Positions 7,753 through 17,279 of a DNA stretch of 64,000 nucleotides are shown here, piece by piece (within the stretch, counting starts at the first letter, position 1; each line of letters begins with the position of its first letter). The notes below the pieces were generated by a model. That model ran no database searches, was not told the DNA's origin, and was given only the letters and a program-made list of their open reading frames with translations. The stretch is from Pseudanabaena galeata CCNP1313 (GTDB taxonomy: Bacteria > Cyanobacteriota > Cyanobacteriia > Pseudanabaenales > Pseudanabaenaceae). The stretch lies in contig NZ_CP112874.1 of assembly GCF_029910235.1 (NCBI RefSeq), positions 3,531,001-3,595,000 on the forward strand, read 5' to 3'. Position numbers and translations under genes: made by a program.

Positions 7753-10700
7753 CTATAGCTTAATTTGTCCTGCTTCGACTTTTGCTACATCCAGAATATC
7801 GTTAATCAATTCCAGTAAATGATTGCTGCTTTTCTCAATGGTGTGGAGAGATTGCATTTGCCGATCATTTAAGTCGCCAAAAATCTCCTCCTGAAGGATT
7901 TCCGTCATGCCTAAAATGGCATTGAGCGGAGTGCGTAATTCATGACTCATGTTGGCAAGAAATTCATCTTTGAGGCGAGTTGCTTTGATCAGTTCTTCAT
8001 TAATGCGTTGTAGTTGTGCTTCCGCCTGTTTGCGATCGGTGATATCAATGTTTAAACCAATCGTTTTTAAAATTTCACCTTGGGCATTGTATTGGTTGAA
8101 TGCATAGGATTCAATAAAGCGAATTGTGCCATCGGGGCGAATAATCCGAAATTCGGCGCGACAATCTCTAGCTCCTTGATAGGCTTGTCGTTCAGCCTGC
8201 TGCACCCAATCTAGATCATCGGGATGAAGGCGCTGGAGCCAATCCTCATATTTACCAGAAAACTCCTCTGATGGAATTCCATAAAGGCTCAACATCCGCT
8301 CATCCCAGATCAAGCGCCCGTCACTTATTTGATATTCCCAAATACCAATATTGGCTCCTTTGAGAGCAAATTCTAGACGTTCTGACAGGTCTTGAAGTGT
8401 AAGTTCAGCATTTTTGCGATCGCTAATATCAATCACTACCCCATCCAAAATAACAGCCCCATTCTCTAGGCGATCGGGCTGGGCACTAAGCTGTATCCAT
8501 TTCAATCGATCATTCGGCAGGAGCAAACGTGCTTCGATAAAAAAGGGTTGGAGGGAAGCAGCCGAATCCTGCACAGCCCTTTGCACTATAGGAAGATCTT
8601 CTGGGTGAAATCTTGCCCAGAGACGGTTTGGATCTTGAAGAGCGTCTTCCAGAGTCAATTCAAAAATCTGCTGCACTTGGGGACTGACATAGCTACACTC
8701 ATCACGACCATCAGGATGCAAAATATAGCGGGCAATCATCCCCGGCACACTTTCTGTCATGCGGCGGAATTGGGCTTGACTTTCTTGAAGAGCGAATTCG
8801 ATATTTTTGCGATCGGTAATATCGGTCAGCGTGCCGATATAGCCCACTACGTTGCCATCATCATCAAACTCCTGCGCCACTTGGACATAAGACCAAGTTG
8901 TAGAGCCATCTAGACGGAGATTTCGACTTTCTCCGCTGATCACAATTGGATTTTCAGGATTGGCTTGGTTGAAAGCTTCAGCCCATTGACTAGTGTTAGA
9001 TGGACGATCGTCGGGATGCAATCCATCCATCCATCCGAAGCCCAACGCGGATTCAGCGGTTCTTCCACACATCTGACTCCAGCGCTCATTGACATAGACA
9101 CAGTGGAGGGGGGTATCAAAGCGGAAAATAGCGACTGGAGCGGCAGCAGCGAGACTGGCATAGCGTCGCTCACTGGCTTTTAACGATAGCTCCAGCGTTT
9201 TAAGATCGGTGATATCTGCCGCAATTCCCACCGTTCCCGCAATGTTTAGCTGATCGTCCCTAAATGGCGTTTTGGTCGTTTCGAGCCATCCCCAAGTGCC
9301 GTCAGCCCGTGCGACTCGCTCCACCACTACCTTGCGTTGACTAGATTGTAAGACCTCAGCATCATCGTTACGATAGGCTTGAGCTAAGTCCGCAGGCCAA
9401 ATATCAAAATCTGTTTTGCCTACTAATTCCTCAGCCGAAACACCACAGGCTTGGACGAAGGATTGATTTACTGCAATAAATCGACTTTGTTCATCCTTAA
9501 TCCAAGCAATATGGGGAATATTATTTAGTAGGGCGGCAAGGTGATTTTGCTTAAGCATCAGTGCTTTCTCAGCAGCTTTGCGATCGCTGATATCAATCAC
9601 TACCCCATCCCAAATAATATCGCCATTCTCTTGGCGTTCTGGTTGGGAACTTACCAGTATCCATTTCACCCGTTCATTTGGCAAGAGCAAACGTCCTTCA
9701 ACGAAATAGGGTTGGAGGAAAACAGCCGAATCCTGAATGGCACCTTGTATCTTAGGAACATCTTCCTTGTGAATTCTCGCCCAGAGACAGCTCATATCCT
9801 GAAGAACGGCTTCAGGCGTTAATTCAAAAATCTGCTGCACTTGGGGGCTGATATAGCCACACGTATCACGACCATCAGGATGTAAAACATAGCGGAAAAT
9901 CATCCCTGGCACACTTTCTGTAATCCGTCGGAATTTGGCTTCACTGGCTTGCAAGGCAAGTTCTACAGCTTTGCGATCGCTGATATCCATCACCACCCCA
10001 TCCCAAGTAATGTCGCCGTTCTCTTGGCGGGTGGGCTGGGAAATACTGTGAATCCATTTCATCCGATTTCCAGACAGGAGCAAACGTTCTTCAACGAAAA
10101 AGGGTTGGAGAGAAACCGCCGACTCCTGCATTGCACTTTGAACTATAGGAATATCTTCTGGGTGAACTCGCTCCCAGAGACAACTCATATCCTGAAGCAC
10201 CGCTTCAGGAGTTACTTCAAAAATCTGCTGCACTTGAGGGCTGACATAGACCATTTCATCACTACCGTCAGGATGCAAAACATAGCGACCAATCATCCCT
10301 GGCACACTTTCAGTAATCCATCGAAATTTGGCTTCACTGGCTTGCAAGGCAAGTTCTACGGCTTTGCGATCGCTGATATCTTGGTAAGTCCCCAACACAC
10401 CGATCACCTCACCTTGCAGATTGCGGAGAGGCAACTTGTTGGTTTCCAACCAAATGATTTGACCATTGGCATGATGCAGAGTTTCCTCAATCCCCAGCTT
10501 GGCAGTTTGACTCTCGATCACTGCCCGATCATCGGCTCGGTAAAAATCTGCTTCCGCCTCTCCCCAAGGCATTTCGTGATCCGTCTTGCCTATAATCTGC
10601 GCGATCGTCTGAAGTCCCGCATCGTTCAGAAAATTCTGGTTACATCCCAGATACACCGAATTGACATCTTTCCAGAATACCGAAAGGGGAAAAGTATCTA

Positions 10701-11748
10701 GTACCGTCTGCAAAAATTGTTCTCGTTCTTGCAGTTCCTGAGTCCTCACCTGCACCCGATTTTCCAGATCCTGATTTAGTTGCTGCAAAGCTTGTACGGC
10801 TTGATATTGCTCGATCGCAATACCTGCAATATTGGCAGCCTGAGCGAGCCAGTCTAGCTCCTGAGCTTGAGGTGCTTTCTGCTCACGATAGTAAATGCCA
10901 AACACACCTAATAAAGTGCGATCGCTGGCAAAAATCGGTACGGATGAACAGGCTTGTAAGCCATAGCAGAGGACAAAGGCTTTGTCATTTTGCCATAGGG
11001 GATCATTCTCAATATCCGTCACCACGACCAACTCGCGTCGAAATGCCGCAGTCCCGCAGCTACCCACGCCTTCGGCAATTGGTAAGCCCATTTCAGATAC
11101 TATCCTTGCATAGTCTGGAGGCAGGCTAGGGGCGATCACTTCTCCCAGTCGTCCATCCCGACAGAGTGTAATCGAACAACTACTACCCCGCAGATAGGTT
11201 TCCATCGTTTGCAGCAAATCCACCAATACATCTTTCAGTGCTTCTGCCTTGGCAAGTCGTTCATGAATTTTTTGTTGGCTAACTAATAGCGATGCAGTAG
11301 CTTGGTGAATGATGGAATCTCTCAGACGTATGAGGGATTCATGCTGGAGCACACCAATTAGTTGATCTTGCGCGTCCACAATCGCTAAATGCGTAATTTG
11401 TGACGACTCAAAATAGGCGATCGCATCGTTAATATTATGCAAATCCTTTAATTTGGATTCTGAAATTATGAGGCTATCTGATGGTGATTGCTGCTGCCAG
11501 AATTGCCTCAGCGTTAATTGGGCGATCGGTTGCTGTTGGGTTACTAGACGCATCAAGTCTTTCTGCGTCAAGATTCCTAAAACTTTTAGTTCATCGGATA
11601 CAACCACTACACAGTTGGATGATGCATTGTCTCTATCTACCCCATGATTATTTAGGGTATTCATCTGTTCTACTGCTGAAAGCAAAGTTGACTCGACCTT
11701 TGCAACTAAAGGGTTTTGCACAATCGCCGCTTCCAAATTGCTTAGCAT
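7753..11748 (-). pseudogene. hybrid histidine kinase, 5' part (CBS-GAF-PAS-HisKA), severed by IS630
   Basis: 1,331 residues that are the front of a sensor kinase of about 1,646 residues. Domains in order: two CBS motifs (about 1-145), GAF (about 175-320), a coiled linker, seven PAS units (about 345-1240) and HisKA (about 1255-1331, H box [12 protein letters not shown]). Three PAS units (second, third and sixth) are close copies sharing ITESVPGMI or [17 protein letters not shown] and DISDRK. The stop at 7753 lies in the IS630 right end; the HATPase and receiver domains are beyond the element. Without the ATPase this product could bind ligands and dimerise but not phosphorylate. ATG start at 11748. 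The signal sensed is unknown; linked CBS, GAF and PAS domains suggest several inputs. Confidence 0.92.
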
Positions 11749-11810
11749 AGTGATGTGAACCCTTAAATTCTGAAAGTAACAAATATGGAATGTGAACTAC
11801 CAGACGCTGA

Positions 11811-11824
11811 CCGCTTAGGCGGTA
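11811..11824 (-). mobile_element. right-end hairpin of the tnpB element
   Basis: ACCGC-TTAG-GCGGT forms a perfect 5-bp stem with a 4-base loop directly at the tnpB stop. Subterminal hairpins of this kind are the TnpA-recognised ends of IS200/IS605 elements, and this region also gives the end of the guide RNA scaffold. The exact right boundary and guide sequence cannot be fixed by eye. Confidence 0.6.
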
Positions 11825-13032
11825 CAGAGCTGGCTTCCTGATTCAACGGGGATAGCGTCCAACAAAACCGAAGTTTTACCAGATCGACTTACATCTCCTC
11901 CACAGGCAGACTCGCTAGTTCCTAACGAGATAACTCGTACTGAGCCGAGTCGAAGTATCCGCAAGGCTTCATTTCTAATGTTTATCGCTGCATTTACATC
12001 ACGGTCATGGTGAGTACCACAATGCTTACAAGTCCATGCCCTAACATCAAGAGTGAGGTTATCAACTCGATTTAGGCATACATGGCAAGTTTTAGAGCTA
12101 GGGAACCATCGATCAATCTCGATATATTGCCTTCCTTCACTTTCAGCCTTGTATTTGAGCATTGTGCAGAACATACCCCAGCCAACATCGCTAATCGCTT
12201 TGGCTAGATTATGATTTTTGACCATGCCCTTGATATTGAGATTTTCTACTGCAATAACTTGGTTTTCGTTTACTATCTTGCGGGACAGCTTGTGCAGAAA
12301 ATCTTCGCGACATCTGGCAATTTTGGAGTGAACTTTTGCCACAGCCAATCTTGCTTTTTTACGGTTTTGGCTACCCTTCTTTTTCTTGGATAGCTTTTGC
12401 TGTTTACGCTTTAAGTTGCGTTGATGTTTGATAAAAAATCTAGGATTATCAAATTTAGAGCCGTCACTGGTAATCGCAAAATGGGTTAATCCCACATCAA
12501 TACCAATAGCTTTATCCACTGGCATTAATTCAGGATTACCTTTGCCATCGTCAACCAAGACGGAAACAAAATGTTTACCATCGGGATTGCGAGAAACAGT
12601 GACAGTTTTAATAGTTCCATCAAAGCCACGATGGCGCTGACAGTGGACTAATCCAATCTTAGGTAAACTAATCTTGTCACCGTCAAACTTGACGTTTTGG
12701 GGATAACTAATTGACTGCTTACCATGCTTTGACTTGAATTTAGGCAGCATTGCCCGTTTGTCAAAGAAATTTTTGTAGGCAGTGGATAGATTCAATGCGA
12801 CTACTTGCAAGCATTGAGAATACGGCTCGGTTAACCATTCGTATTCCTTCTTGAGTGCAGGGAGTAAGCCTTGTATATACCCTCTAGTTAACCCCTTGAC
12901 AGTATTTTTATAGGTTTCTTGGCATAGGTTTAAGGCATAGTTCCAGAACCATCTCGCACAGCCAAAAGACTTTGCAAGCAAGGTTTCTTGCTCACTTGTG
13001 GGATAGATTCTGTACTTGTACGCCTTATACAT
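11815..13032 (-). CDS. tnpB: orphan IS200/IS605 TnpB RNA-guided nuclease
   Basis: A 405-residue TnpB. It has the N-terminal OrfB_IS605 region (MYKAYKYRIYPTSEQE), a RuvC-like core with IGIDVG (D179), VIAVENL (E263) and DRDVNAA (D345), and a zinc finger CHVC...CKHC between the last two. All catalytic and zinc residues are present, so the nuclease is probably active. Such proteins are guided by an RNA made from the 3' end of the gene and the right end of the element. No tnpA transposase is found in the window, so movement would need TnpA in trans. It sits between the disrupted kinase and an unrelated gene, oriented with the kinase. ATG start at 13032. Confidence 0.93.
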   Translation of the reverse strand: MYKAYKYRIYPTSEQETLLAKSFGCARWFWNYALNLCQETYKNTVKGLTRGYIQGLLPALKKEYEWLTEPYSQCLQVVALNLSTAYKNFFDKRAMLPKFKSKHGKQSISYPQNVKFDGDKISLPKIGLVHCQRHRGFDGTIKTVTVSRNPDGKHFVSVLVDDGKGNPELMPVDKAIGIDVGLTHFAITSDGSKFDNPRFFIKHQRNLKRKQQKLSKKKKGSQNRKKARLAVAKVHSKIARCREDFLHKLSRKIVNENQVIAVENLNIKGMVKNHNLAKAISDVGWGMFCTMLKYKAESEGRQYIEIDRWFPSSKTCHVCLNRVDNLTLDVRAWTCKHCGTHHDRDVNAAINIRNEALRILRLGSVRVISLGTSESACGGDVSRSGKTSVLLDAIPVESGSQLCTA

Positions 13033-13172
13033 TTATCAAGATTGTAGAATACTGATAAGCTAATTATAGCATAGATAACTTCTGCTGTCGCTCAATTTGT
13101 TTCTGGCTCACTTTCATCCCGTCACTCATCCTTGTAAACGGATAGAGTGCGGGACTTCTCGTTCGCGTTAGT

Positions 13173-13302
13173 TAAAAACGTGTTACTAATCATATAGCAC
13201 TCCTAAATGAGTTGTAAGATTTTGAGGGTTGTGAGAGTGCGCCCCGAAGGGGCGTTCTCTCACAACCTATTATAGGATTGCTATATGAGCAACACGTTTT
13301 TA
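13173..13302. repeat. long palindromic MITE-like repeat with TATAGC ends
   Basis: A palindrome about 130 bases long. Outer arms read TTAAAAACGTGTT and AACACGTTTTTAA. Inside are CATATAGCA.../...TGCTATATG arms and a central GC-rich hairpin (GCGCCCCGAAGGGGCG flanked by GTGAGA/TCTCAC). TATAGC-type ends recall IS630-type elements and family A. No coding potential. The rest of the 13033-13550 gap holds only the tnpB left flank, family C copy 13390-13494 and an AT-rich hairpin at about 13510-13555 (AAATATTTTGAAAG arms). Confidence 0.7.
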
Positions 13303-13389
13303 AATTTAATGAACTTTATTTAATATCAAATCACGAAAGTGTTGCCATAGCTTTCGTGATTTGGTTGTGAGCAATCATTTACAGCAATT

Positions 13390-13494
13390 ATGCCAAAACA
13401 CGAAAGTGTTACCAAACTTTTGTGAATTAAAAGCTAGACCTAGTAGTGGTTTTCAAAATACAAAATGGCGTAACCATTTTGTATTTTGGTATTA
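13390..13494. repeat. family C palindromic repeat
   Basis: A degenerate copy: first hairpin built on ACGAAAGTGTT/AACTTTTGTG, second on AATACAAAATG/CATTTTGTATT, ending TTGGTATTA. It matches the layout of the copies at 13987, 34279 and 58117. Confidence 0.7.
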
Positions 13495-13550
13495 CCGATC
13501 AATTGAGCCACAATAAATATTTTGAAAGGTTCGCGAAGCTTTCAAAATAT

Positions 13551-13964
13551 TTATTGATTCTGAGTCCACAAGCCATCATGTTGAGCAATCCCTCCCAATT
13601 TGGTGACTTGTGTTAATTCCATAAAATAAGCCCACGCTATCCCCAAAGAAACACCTTGCAAATCAAAAACTTCTATCAGTCGCCGATCATATAAATTCTC
13701 ATGAGATGCGCGATCGCCTTGATAATCCTCTAGCTGATCCAATGACTCTAAAATACTTGCATCAGGAAAAGAGAGCAAATATCCATGCACTTGAGCGTTG
13801 CCAATAGTCATCGCAGGATAACCCATGGGCAGCGCAAATAATTCACCATAGGCGATCGCCTGTTGCTGAGTGATCGCTTTACCCGCACAATATTCTGCAT
13901 AATTGGCTTCATTGGGCTTGAGCGTGCCATAGACAAAAACATTACATAGAGACACATTTTTCAT
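13551..13964 (-). CDS. gamma-glutamylcyclotransferase-like (AIG2) protein
   Basis: A 137-residue GGCT/AIG2-fold protein. The fold signature VFVYGTLKPNEANY near the N-terminus forms the substrate loop, LPMGYPAMTIG follows, and SLDQLEDYQGD contains the conserved acidic region. Such enzymes release 5-oxoproline from gamma-glutamyl compounds; the substrate here is not known. An open frame reaches a TTG at 14036, but that extension lies in a family C repeat, so I take ATG 13964. No operon partner: the next gene on this strand is the tnpB element. Confidence 0.82.
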   Translation of the reverse strand: MKNVSLCNVFVYGTLKPNEANYAEYCAGKAITQQQAIAYGELFALPMGYPAMTIGNAQVHGYLLSFPDASILESLDQLEDYQGDRASHENLYDRRLIEVFDLQGVSLGIAWAYFMELTQVTKLGGIAQHDGLWTQNQ

Positions 13965-13986
13965 ATTTGAGATCACAATATTTGTG

Positions 13987-14091
13987 TAATGCCAATTCAC
14001 AAAAGTGTGATCACACTTTTGTGAATTAAAAACCAAACCGCTTAAGGGTTTTCAAGTTAAGAAATGGCTACGCCATTTCTTAACTTGGTAC
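13987..14091. repeat. family C palindromic repeat
   Basis: A clean copy: CACAAAAGTGTG/CACACTTTTGTG hairpin, then AAAACCAAACCG, AAGGGTTTTC and a second hairpin AAGTTAAGAAATGGC/GCCATTTCTTAACTT. A further palindrome (TCTAGAGAGTGGCAGCGC...CTCTCTAGA, about 14177-14216) follows before the next gene. Confidence 0.8.
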
Positions 14092-14237
14092 AAGTAGAGA
14101 GACGATTAGCATCTCCCTCTACTTTATGCTGATGCGATCGCTCCTAAATCAGAGTTAGAATCAGCATATAGCTGCGTCTAGAGAGTGGCAGCGCTTCGCG
14201 CCGCAACTCTCTAGATGATTAATAGGAACTAGCATCG

Positions 14238-16127
14238 ATGAGTAATGACAAAGATAGTTTTAAGGACAAATTTGCTTTCAAAGTGGAAGGCTTTGAATCT
14301 CTAGTGGATGATGTTAAGCAATTACTAAATCTTGATCAACTCATCGATCTTGCTCAAAAACTGGATGAGAAGCAGAAATCTGGTGAAATTCATACTGAGG
14401 TAAATGTTACTTCCCGTCCATTGTCCAGCATTCCCCGACGCGGTAATATTCCCCGATCGCCTCGTGCTGCGACGGCAACAGGGGGGAGCAGTGAAGTCAC
14501 TTCCCCTGATGTGGTCAAACCCGAAAAAGATAATTCTCCAACCGAGAAACCACAGGCGATTTCTGAACTCGTGGGCGGATTAGGTGATACCTTAGCGCAG
14601 TTACGTGATTTAGTTGAAATTCCCCTAAAACGTCCTGATATTTTAGTTAAATTAGGGCTAGAACCACCTAAAGGCGTTCTGCTCGTTGGTCCCCCCGGTA
14701 CTGGCAAAACTCTAACGGCGCGATCGCTGGCAACTCTGTTGGGCGTAAATTACATTGCGATCGTGGGGCCAGAAATCATTAGTAAATACTATGGGGAAGC
14801 CGAAACTCGGTTGCGACAGGTTTTCGAGAAAGCAGCAAAATCTTCACCCTGTTTGATTTTTATCGATGAAATTGATGCTCTCGTTCCCAATCGCGCCAAT
14901 GTCGAAGGAGAAGTGGAAAAGCGTCTCGTAGCACAATTACTAGGCTTAATGGATGGATTTGCCGAGACTAAAGGCGTAATCGTGTTAGCCGCTACCAATC
15001 GCCCCGATGCGATCGATCCTGCCCTCCGTCGTCCCGGCCGATTTGATCGCGAGATTATTTTCCCCATACCCGACCGCCATGCACGGCGTGAAATTCTGGA
15101 AATCCATACGCGATCGATGCCTTTGACTGATGATGTGGATTTAGATGAGATTGCTGATCGCGCCTATGGTTATGTGGGAGCAGATATTAAGGGACTTTGC
15201 CAAGTGGCGGCGACTAATGCTTTGCGGCGACAAGTAACCAGTGTGGCGGATATTCCTGAAAACCTTGATGTGAATCGTGCCGATTTTGAATTTGCGTTAA
15301 AGCAGGTTCACCCCGCCGTATTGCGATCGCTGCAAATTCAAGTTCCTACTGTGCAATGGGCTGAAATCGGTGGACTGGCGAAAGTTAAGCAAACCCTTCA
15401 AGAAGCGGTAGCAGGCGCATTAGTTGATCCTGCACTCTATGCCCATACCCGTGCTAAGGCAACCCGTGGAGTATTACTCTATGGCCCCCCAGGGACAGGC
15501 AAGACTTTACTGGCTAAAGCGATCGCCACTCAAGCCCAAGCAAATTTTATTGCGGTTGCGGGTTCGGAACTGCTAACGAAATGGGTGGGAGCTTCCGAAC
15601 AATCGATTAGACAGTTATTTGCTCAAGCACGTCAGGCGGCTCCCTGCGTCATATTTATTGATGAGATCGATACGCTTGCACCTGCAAGGGGGAGCTATCA
15701 AGGTGACAGTGGTGTGAGCGATCGCGTGATTGGTCAGTTACTAACTGAGCTGGATGGCTTGCAATCGGCTGAAGGACTATTGGTAATTGGCGCAACCAAT
15801 CGCCGTGATTTTATCGATCCTGCACTATTGCGATCGGGTCGCATCGAATTGCATATGATGGTCGATTTACCAGATCGCGACAGCCGCAGTTCGATTTTAG
15901 AAGTACATAATCGCGATCGCCCCCTTGATGATCATCTTAATTTAGATGTTTGGGCTGACCGTACCGAAAATTGGAATGGAGCCGATCTCGCTTTTCTAAG
16001 TAATCGCGCCGCTATTTTTGCAATCCGTCGTCATCAGCGTGATGCTTCTAATCTGCTTGAAAATCTCAAGATTACCAGTGAAGATTTTGAGCAAGCTTTT
16101 GCCGAACTTCTCGAACAACGGAATTAA
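14238..16127 (+). CDS. two-AAA-domain ATPase, CDC48/VCP-like
   Basis: A 629-residue AAA+ ATPase with two complete modules. The first (about 120-360) has Walker [13 protein letters not shown], Walker [11 protein letters not shown] and RRPGRFDRE. The second (about 375-620) has [22 protein letters not shown] and LLRSGRIE. The two tandem modules resemble CDC48/VCP unfoldases, but the roughly 115-residue N-terminus is not a classical CDC48 N domain; it contains a low-complexity stretch rich in Arg/Pro/Ser. It probably acts as a hexameric unfoldase or remodeller in the cytoplasm; the client is unknown. ATG 14238 has AGGA ten bases upstream. The stop codon overlaps the start of a family B repeat. 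Confidence 0.9.
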   Translation: MSNDKDSFKDKFAFKVEGFESLVDDVKQLLNLDQLIDLAQKLDEKQKSGEIHTEVNVTSRPLSSIPRRGNIPRSPRAATATGGSSEVTSPDVVKPEKDNSPTEKPQAISELVGGLGDTLAQLRDLVEIPLKRPDILVKLGLEPPKGVLLVGPPGTGKTLTARSLATLLGVNYIAIVGPEIISKYYGEAETRLRQVFEKAAKSSPCLIFIDEIDALVPNRANVEGEVEKRLVAQLLGLMDGFAETKGVIVLAATNRPDAIDPALRRPGRFDREIIFPIPDRHARREILEIHTRSMPLTDDVDLDEIADRAYGYVGADIKGLCQVAATNALRRQVTSVADIPENLDVNRADFEFALKQVHPAVLRSLQIQVPTVQWAEIGGLAKVKQTLQEAVAGALVDPALYAHTRAKATRGVLLYGPPGTGKTLLAKAIATQAQANFIAVAGSELLTKWVGASEQSIRQLFAQARQAAPCVIFIDEIDTLAPARGSYQGDSGVSDRVIGQLLTELDGLQSAEGLLVIGATNRRDFIDPALLRSGRIELHMMVDLPDRDSRSSILEVHNRDRPLDDHLNLDVWADRTENWNGADLAFLSNRAAIFAIRRHQRDASNLLENLKITSEDFEQAFAELLEQRN

Positions 16128-16238
16128 CGTCAGTTCGACGAAAGCGAAAAATGGGAAGAATCGCTAAGCGATTCTTCCCATTTTTCGCCATTTGCATCAT
16201 GCGAAGCAAGACGAAAATGCCGATATAGAACTCACGTT
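16126..16238. repeat. family B palindromic repeat
   Basis: Ends AACGTCAGTTCGA and (complement of) AACGTGAGTTCTA. Inside is a long hairpin of GAAAAATGGGAAGAATCGC and its complement. The second hairpin seen in other B copies is degenerate here. It starts at the stop codon of the ATPase gene. Confidence 0.8.
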
Positions 16239-16271
16239 AAATATAGAAGACGCAAAGCGTCTTGATAATTT

Positions 16272-16499
16272 TTAGCCTTCTTTGTTGATGAAAGGCAACA
16301 AAGCAACTACACGAGCTTGCTTAATCGCTGTGGTCAATGCGCGTTGCTGCTTTGCAGTTAAACCTGTAATACGACGAGGCAAGATTTTGCCTCGTTCGGT
16401 GATGTACTTACGCAGTAATTCGACATCTTTATAGTCGATTTTGGCAGCAGGCGCGATCGGAGAGAGGCGCTTACGATAAAAAGAGGAGTTCATTGCCAT
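16272..16499 (-). CDS. rpsR: 30S ribosomal protein S18
   Basis: A 75-residue small-subunit protein. The core [26 protein letters not shown] and [20 protein letters not shown] is that of bacterial S18, at the usual length. It binds in the small-subunit platform with S6. It follows rpmG by 38 bases on the same strand, the rpmG-rpsR order commonly found in cyanobacteria, so the two are likely one operon. Confidence 0.97.
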   Translation of the reverse strand: MAMNSSFYRKRLSPIAPAAKIDYKDVELLRKYITERGKILPRRITGLTAKQQRALTTAIKQARVVALLPFINKEG

Positions 16500-16537
16500 G
16501 ATTGGGATTACGCGGTTTTGGTGATTGGGTTAAGGGA

Positions 16538-16732
16538 CTATTTGATTTCTTTGTGAACAGTGTGGGAGTTGCAATGGGGACAGAACTTTTTGAGTTCTAA
16601 CCTTGCGGTGGTATTACGACGATTTTTCATGGTCGTATAACGAGATACACCAGGCGATCGCTTATTGGCATTGGAGCGACATTCGGTGCACTCTAGTGTA
16701 ATAACGAGACGGACACCTTTGTTTTTAGCCAT
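16538..16732 (-). CDS. rpmG: 50S ribosomal protein L33
   Basis: A 64-residue L33 with [38 protein letters not shown] and a closing CPHC. The two CxxC pairs indicate the zinc-binding form. First gene of the rpmG-rpsR pair; ATG start at 16732. Confidence 0.97.
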   Translation of the reverse strand: MAKNKGVRLVITLECTECRSNANKRSPGVSRYTTMKNRRNTTARLELKKFCPHCNSHTVHKEIK

Positions 16733-16831
16733 TTTTTTAGTTGTAAGATTACTTAAAAGTGCGATCTACAATTGTTACACAAAAACAATCAAAATCTCAA
16801 TTTAAATTTAAAAAAATCAGCAACTCTCACT

Positions 16832-16936
16832 ATAGTTGTCGCCATTCTTATTAGGACATAAAACCCAAGTAGTGTGAGGCGGTGCTTCACACTACTTGAG
16901 TTTTGATTTGTCCTGATACAGGTGGCTATGGCTATA
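16832..16936. repeat. family A palindromic repeat
   Basis: TATAG-like end, then AGGACATAAAACCCAAG, a central hairpin (TAGTGTGA...TCACACTA), CTTGAGTTTTGATTTGTCCT and a GGCTATATT end. It lies in the 546-base gap between rpmG and metF, which is filled by this repeat, a family B copy and two further palindromes (about 17054-17084 and 17129-17181); no gene is seen. Confidence 0.75.
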
Positions 16937-16938
16937 TT

Positions 16939-17050
16939 GAACTCACGTTATATAGCCATTTGCGGCGTGCTTCGCACGCCGCAAATGGCGAAAAATGGTA
17001 AGCATCGCTAAGCGATGCTTACCATTTTTCGCTTTCGTCGAACTGACGTT
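16939..17050. repeat. family B palindromic repeat (reverse orientation)
   Basis: Reads AACTCACGTT, a hairpin CCATTTGCGGCGTGC/GCACGCCGCAAATGG, a second hairpin GAAAAATGGTAAGCATCGC with its complement, then TCGTCGAACTGACGTT. Both hairpins are perfect. Confidence 0.85.
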
Positions 17051-17279
17051 AAATAAAGGCGGCGCGAAGCGCCGCCTTTATTTATTTGGGTTTAATGTCC
17101 TAAGCAAAGCTCTTATTGCTATAAAAAAAGCAATTTTAGTGTTTCCATTGCCTTCGGCGCTGGAAACACTAAAATTGCCATATTGAGAATTGCTGGGTAT
17201 TTTCCCTTAATCACTACCTGTAATCGCAATAGTTTAAAATGCAGACAATCTTAAAATTTCTTTAACAGTTTTGTTTCGC

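Larger units (their letters stand above)
6738..7755 (-). mobile_element. IS630-family insertion sequence, intact
   Basis: An element of about 1,018 bases with 19-base perfect inverted ends, TAGCGGTTTTCAAATGAGC at the left (6738-6756) and its complement at the right (7737-7755). A TA dinucleotide flanks each end (6736-6737 and 7756-7757), as expected for IS630/Tc1-mariner elements that duplicate TA on insertion. It carries two overlapping frames for one transposase. Ends, catalytic residues and target duplication all look intact, so the insertion is probably recent. It splits a hybrid histidine kinase. Confidence 0.93.

Noticed and set aside
8500..10300. Regularly spaced similar sequences suggesting a repeat array
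   Set aside because: They are duplicated PAS coding units about 390 bases apart or more, not CRISPR repeats.
9949..10701. 250-residue open frame on the plus strand
   Set aside because: It is antisense to the PAS repeats of the kinase; its apparent internal repeats mirror the PAS duplications.
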